NCBI GenBank assembly: GCA_025965395.1
Contig: JAOPXA010000018.1
Span: forward strand, 1-8,071
Length of the DNA stretch: 8,071 bases
Direction: 5' to 3'
Origin: Nocardioidaceae bacterium
GTDB taxonomy: Bacteria > Actinomycetota > Actinomycetes > Propionibacteriales > Nocardioidaceae
In this document: one piece after another, positions 5,986 through 8,071 of the stretch
How positions within the stretch are numbered: position 1 is the stretch's first letter
Layout: each line of letters begins with the position of its first letter
Notes under the pieces: generated by a model
What the model was told of the DNA's origin: nothing
What the model saw: the letters and a program-made list of their open reading frames with translations, nothing else
Database searches by the model: none
Program-made: the position numbers and the translations under genes

Positions 5986-6196
5986 CCTGTTTGCGCCCGA
6001 GGGAGGCCCGGAGGAGCTGATTTGCTCGTCCAAGGGCTGCCAGAATCCAGCGACACACAGCATCCTCTGGAACAACCCCAAGATCCATACGCCCGAGCGC
6101 CGCAAGACGTGGCTGGCGTGCCCCGACCACGAGCCCACCCTGCGCACGTTCTTGTCGGCGCGCGACTTCTACAAGGAGACCCAACCGATCGGTTGA
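5978..6196 (+). CDS. Small Cys/His protein, probable zinc-binding, function unknown
   Basis: The protein has 72 residues, starting MTDLFAPEGG. C16 and C21 (CSSKGC) and C48 and H51 (CPDH) make a CX4C...CX2H pattern that could bind one zinc ion, with a basic loop HTPERRKTW (37-45) between the pairs. I recognise it as resembling a small actinobacterial protein often labelled 'acetone carboxylase' in databases. That label is implausible for a protein of this size, and I give no function. The start ATG 5978 lies inside the end of the DUF3099 gene (ATGACTGA overlap) with GAGAAGG directly before it. An in-frame extension to ATG 5885 is possible, but its 31 residues are rich in Arg and Ser and lie within DUF3099 coding sequence, so they look like a shadow. 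The pair probably forms an operon. Confidence 0.8.
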   Translation: MTDLFAPEGGPEELICSSKGCQNPATHSILWNNPKIHTPERRKTWLACPDHEPTLRTFLSARDFYKETQPIG

Positions 6197-6333
6197 GCGC
6201 GTCTCAGCCGCACACTCCTCAAGATGTGGATACGTACACGCGTATGGAGCGCCTGCGATAGGCGGCTAAGTCTCCACATCGCGGGGATGGGATGGGGCAG
6301 GCGGGACGCTTGCCGCTAGCGCGCCTCAGCCGC
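6197..6333. repeat. 15-bp direct repeats flanking the convergent intergenic region
   Basis: GCGCGTCTCAGCCGC (6197-6211) directly follows the stop codon of the 72-residue gene. GCGCGCCTCAGCCGC (6319-6333) spans the moaA stop codon. They differ at one base and lie in the same orientation, flanking 107 bp. They could be a trace of an insertion or duplication, or chance similarity in GC-rich DNA. Confidence 0.4.
6223..6280. other. Possible three-way-junction RNA or bidirectional terminator between convergent genes
   Basis: An 8-bp outer stem (6223-6230 GATGTGGA with 6273-6280 TCCACATC) encloses two hairpins: TACG/CGTA (6231-6234 with 6241-6244) and AGCGCCT/AGGCGGCT (6248-6254 with 6260-6267, one bulged G). 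The element lies in the 129-bp gap between the converging 72-residue gene and moaA. No U-run follows on either strand. It may end transcription from both sides or be a structured 3' element. It is not a tRNA. Confidence 0.4.
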
Positions 6334-7345
6334 CGATCGAAGACATCGGTCGCGTGGGTTGCAGGAAGGCCGGGTCGTCGATGCCGTGACCAGGGAGCTT
6401 CGAGCCCATGGCGGCCACCCACTGCTCGGCCAGCTCGTCGTCGCTGGCGCCGGACCGGAGCGGGGCCCTCAGATCGGACTCGGCTCGAGCGAAGAGACAG
6501 TTGCGAATCTGGCCATCCGCTGTGAGTCGCGTGCGGTTGCAGTCGCCGCAGAACGGTCGCGTGACCGAGCCAATGATGCCGACCGTATGAGGACCGCCAT
6601 CGATCTGGAACCTCTCGGCGGGAGCCGAGCCACGACCGTCCAGAGGGGTCAACGAAAAGTGCTGACCGAGCGAGGCCAACGTCTCATCGGCCGTGACCAT
6701 CTGCTCGCGACTCCAGCCATGCTGCGCATCGAGGGGCATCTGCTCGATGAAGCGCAACTCGTACTCACGCTCAAGGCACCAGGTCAGCAGCTCAGCTGCT
6801 TGGTCGTCGTTGATGCCGCGGAGAAGGACGGCATTGACTTTGACCGGCGCCAGCCCGGCATCGTGTGCAGCGGACAGCCCGGCAATCACGTCGGGAAGGC
6901 GATCGCGGCGAGTGATCTGCTCGTAGGTCTCTCGGCGCACCGTGTCGAGGCTGATGTTGACGCGGTCGAGCCCGGCATCGGCAAGTGCCTGCGCCGTGTG
7001 CTTGAGGCCAAGTCCGTTGGACGTGATCGCGGTGCGCGGGCTACGACCATCGACCATCGACATCGCCTTGGTCTCCGCAACGATCTGCGGAAGCCCACGC
7101 CTCAACAGCGGCTCCCCGCCGGTGAACCGCACGTCCGTCACGCCCAACCGCTCGACACCGATTCTGAGCAGCCGAATGAGCTCCTCGTCGGTCAATGTCT
7201 CCTCGACCGGCATCCAGTCGAGGCCCTCGGCAGGCATGCAGTATTGGCACCGAAGATTGCATCGATCCGTGAGAGAGACGCGCAAATCGGTGGCGACGCG
7301 ACCGTAGCTGTCGGCGAGCGCAAGGATCGGTGCGGCAGCATGCAT
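6326..7345 (-). CDS. moaA: GTP 3',8-cyclase MoaA (molybdenum cofactor biosynthesis)
   Basis: MoaA is a radical-SAM enzyme that converts GTP to 3',8-cyclo-GTP, the first step of molybdopterin synthesis; MoaC acts next. The 339 residues are of normal length. The SAM-binding [4Fe-4S] motif CNLRCQYC has C29, C33 and C36, and the GGEP motif is at 76-79. The second, GTP-binding cluster is at FCGDCNRTRL (265-274), with C266 and C269, and C283 in the following RNCLF. The protein ends in the conserved Gly-Gly (338-339), which is needed for activity in the family. All key residues are present, so it should be functional. The start ATG 7345 has TAGGAT ending 6 nt before it, suggesting a leaderless transcript, although GAGAG in between might act weakly as a ribosome site. 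No other moa or moe genes are in the window. It diverges from the SURF1 gene and converges on the 72-residue gene. Confidence 0.96.
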   Translation of the reverse strand: MHAAAPILALADSYGRVATDLRVSLTDRCNLRCQYCMPAEGLDWMPVEETLTDEELIRLLRIGVERLGVTDVRFTGGEPLLRRGLPQIVAETKAMSMVDGRSPRTAITSNGLGLKHTAQALADAGLDRVNISLDTVRRETYEQITRRDRLPDVIAGLSAAHDAGLAPVKVNAVLLRGINDDQAAELLTWCLEREYELRFIEQMPLDAQHGWSREQMVTADETLASLGQHFSLTPLDGRGSAPAERFQIDGGPHTVGIIGSVTRPFCGDCNRTRLTADGQIRNCLFARAESDLRAPLRSGASDDELAEQWVAAMGSKLPGHGIDDPAFLQPTRPMSSIGG

Positions 7346-7351
7346 ACTCTC

Positions 7352-7357
7352 ATCCTA
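7352..7357 (-). promoter_or_regulatory. Probable -10 box of a leaderless moaA transcript
   Basis: TAGGAT on the minus strand (fits TAnnnT) is followed by 6 nt (GAGAGT) and then ATG 7345. It forms one arm of an inverted repeat with a mirrored TAGGAT on the plus strand at 7388-7393. The region is too short to hold a molybdenum-cofactor riboswitch. Confidence 0.5.
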
Positions 7358-7393
7358 GGGTGCCCCCGCGACCCGGCATCGCGAAACTAGGAT
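7352..7393. repeat. Mirrored ATCCTAG/CTAGGAT in the moaA-SURF1 divergent promoter region
   Basis: ATCCTAG (7352-7358) and CTAGGAT (7387-7393) are a perfect 7-bp inverted repeat separated by 28 bp. Each arm contains a TAGGAT hexamer pointing outward, one towards moaA and one towards SURF1. They could be back-to-back -10 boxes or a spaced operator. Confidence 0.4.
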
Positions 7394-7401
7394 CGGCCAA
7401 C

Positions 7402-7407
7402 TAACGT
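7402..7407 (+). promoter_or_regulatory. Probable -10 box of a leaderless SURF1 transcript
   Basis: TAACGT (fits TAnnnT) ends 7 nt before the GTG start at 7415. The only AGG lies 1 nt before GTG, too close to act as a ribosome site. The TAGGAT at 7388-7393 is an alternative that would give a leader of about 14 nt. Confidence 0.5.
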
Positions 7408-7414
7408 CGTAGGT

Positions 7415-8071
7415 GTGTATCGCTTCGTGCTGAGCCGACGCTGGATCGGGTTCGCCATTTTCGTCGCCGTCTTGTCGACGATCTGCATCCAGCTTGGCAT
7501 GTGGCAGTTCCACCGCCTGGGCGCACGTCTCGACAACAACAAGATAGTGACGTCGCATTTCAACACGGCTCCCGTGCCGATTCAGGAAGTGTCGTTGCCC
7601 TCACGCGATCCCACCAAGGACGATGAATGGACCCGGGTCACGGCAACAGGGACGTACGATCTCAACCACCAGATCACCGTCAAGTACAAGACGCGCGACT
7701 CGGTCGCTGGCGTCGATGACGTGACGCCACTCGTGCTCGACTCAGGCGCAGCCGTCCTCATCGACCGAGGCTGGATGGAGTCAGACAACAACACCCAGCA
7801 GGTCACCGATGTGCCTCCCCCGCCGTCCGGAACCGTGACAGTGTCCGGCTGGTTGCGCCTCAACAACGGGGCCACCGGTCAGCCTGTCACCCCGAGCAAC
7901 GGCCAGGTGCGTGCCATATCGACCAAGGGCGTCCAGAGCACCGTCCCGTACAAGCTCTATTCGGGATACATCAACGCGCTCAGCCAAGATCCCGAGCCAA
8001 CCACCAAGCTAGCGGCCGAGCCGGAGCCGGAGCTCGGCCAGGGTCCGCACTTCTTCTACGCGCTGCAGTGG
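7415..8071 (+). CDS. SURF1 family cytochrome c oxidase assembly protein (3' end outside the window)
   Basis: SURF1 proteins help insert heme a into subunit I of aa3-type cytochrome c oxidase at the cytoplasmic membrane. The visible 219 residues open with a membrane helix (about 10-28), then the family motif GMWQFHRL (28-35). Downstream are WTRVTATGTYDL, LIDRGWMES (the RGW motif after a hydrophobic strand), a VTVSGWLR strand, and GPHFFYALQW at the window edge. That HxxYALQW stretch normally leads straight into the second membrane helix, so only that helix and the tail are missing. The start is GTG 7415, the first start codon after the in-frame TAG at 7388-7390, and a -10-like TAACGT sits 7 nt before it. 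The gene suggests an organism with an aa3 terminal oxidase. It diverges from moaA across 69 bp. Confidence 0.92.
   Translation, partial: MYRFVLSRRWIGFAIFVAVLSTICIQLGMWQFHRLGARLDNNKIVTSHFNTAPVPIQEVSLPSRDPTKDDEWTRVTATGTYDLNHQITVKYKTRDSVAGVDDVTPLVLDSGAAVLIDRGWMESDNNTQQVTDVPPPPSGTVTVSGWLRLNNGATGQPVTPSNGQVRAISTKGVQSTVPYKLYSGYINALSQDPEPTTKLAAEPEPELGQGPHFFYALQW

Noticed and set aside
6223..6280. tRNA gene
   Set aside because: At 58 nt with two internal arms it lacks the third arm, the T-loop and anticodon features of a tRNA.
6359..7390. Plus-strand frame of 343 codons antisense to moaA
   Set aside because: MoaA on the other strand has all cluster cysteines and the C-terminal Gly-Gly; long antisense frames are usual in GC-rich genes.
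7346..7414. Molybdenum-cofactor riboswitch upstream of moaA
   Set aside because: The divergent region is only 69 bp and moaA seems leaderless, so there is no room for that large structure.

Overview
The window is high-GC DNA (roughly 60-65% by eye) with GTG and TTG starts and a gene set typical of a Gram-positive actinobacterium: a two-ACT-domain SerB, DUF3099, a dodecin, an NfeD/SPFH pair, a SURF1 protein and several probable leaderless genes. An affiliation near Nocardioidaceae/Propionibacteriales is my guess and was not tested. I see chromosomal core and housekeeping genes and no phage, transposase, CRISPR or rRNA/tRNA genes.

Layout, left to right. (1) 1-284, minus: the N-terminal part of phosphate ABC permease PstC, running off the window. 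(2) 285-481: intergenic, dominated by a near-perfect 34-bp inverted repeat (396-476). (3) 482-2849, minus: an ABC ATPase, an NfeD-like membrane protein and an SPFH/band-7 protein, closely packed in that transcriptional order. (4) 2930-5405, plus: serB, then an MFS transporter. (5) 5402-5620, minus: a dodecin whose stop codon overlaps the MFS stop codon. (6) 5665-6196, plus: a DUF3099 membrane protein and an overlapping 72-residue Cys/His protein. (7) 6197-6325: a convergent intergenic region with a possible three-way-junction fold. (8) 6326-7345, minus: moaA. (9) 7415-8071, plus: SURF1, truncated by the window edge.

The genes fall into separate housekeeping roles: phosphate uptake (PstC), membrane-domain organisation (NfeD/SPFH), serine synthesis (SerB), flavin storage (dodecin), molybdenum cofactor synthesis (MoaA) and cytochrome c oxidase assembly (SURF1). 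There is no single pathway and no obvious new multi-gene system.

The most coherent extra signal is regulatory. Five genes (nfeD-like, serB, DUF3099, moaA, SURF1) have a TAnnnT -10 hexamer ending exactly 6 or 7 nt before the start codon and no well-placed Shine-Dalgarno, which fits leaderless transcription. Several of these promoters or starts coincide with short palindromes. The other noteworthy items are the large hairpin at 396-476, the branched element between the convergent genes at 6223-6280, and the poorly understood DUF3099/72-residue pair.
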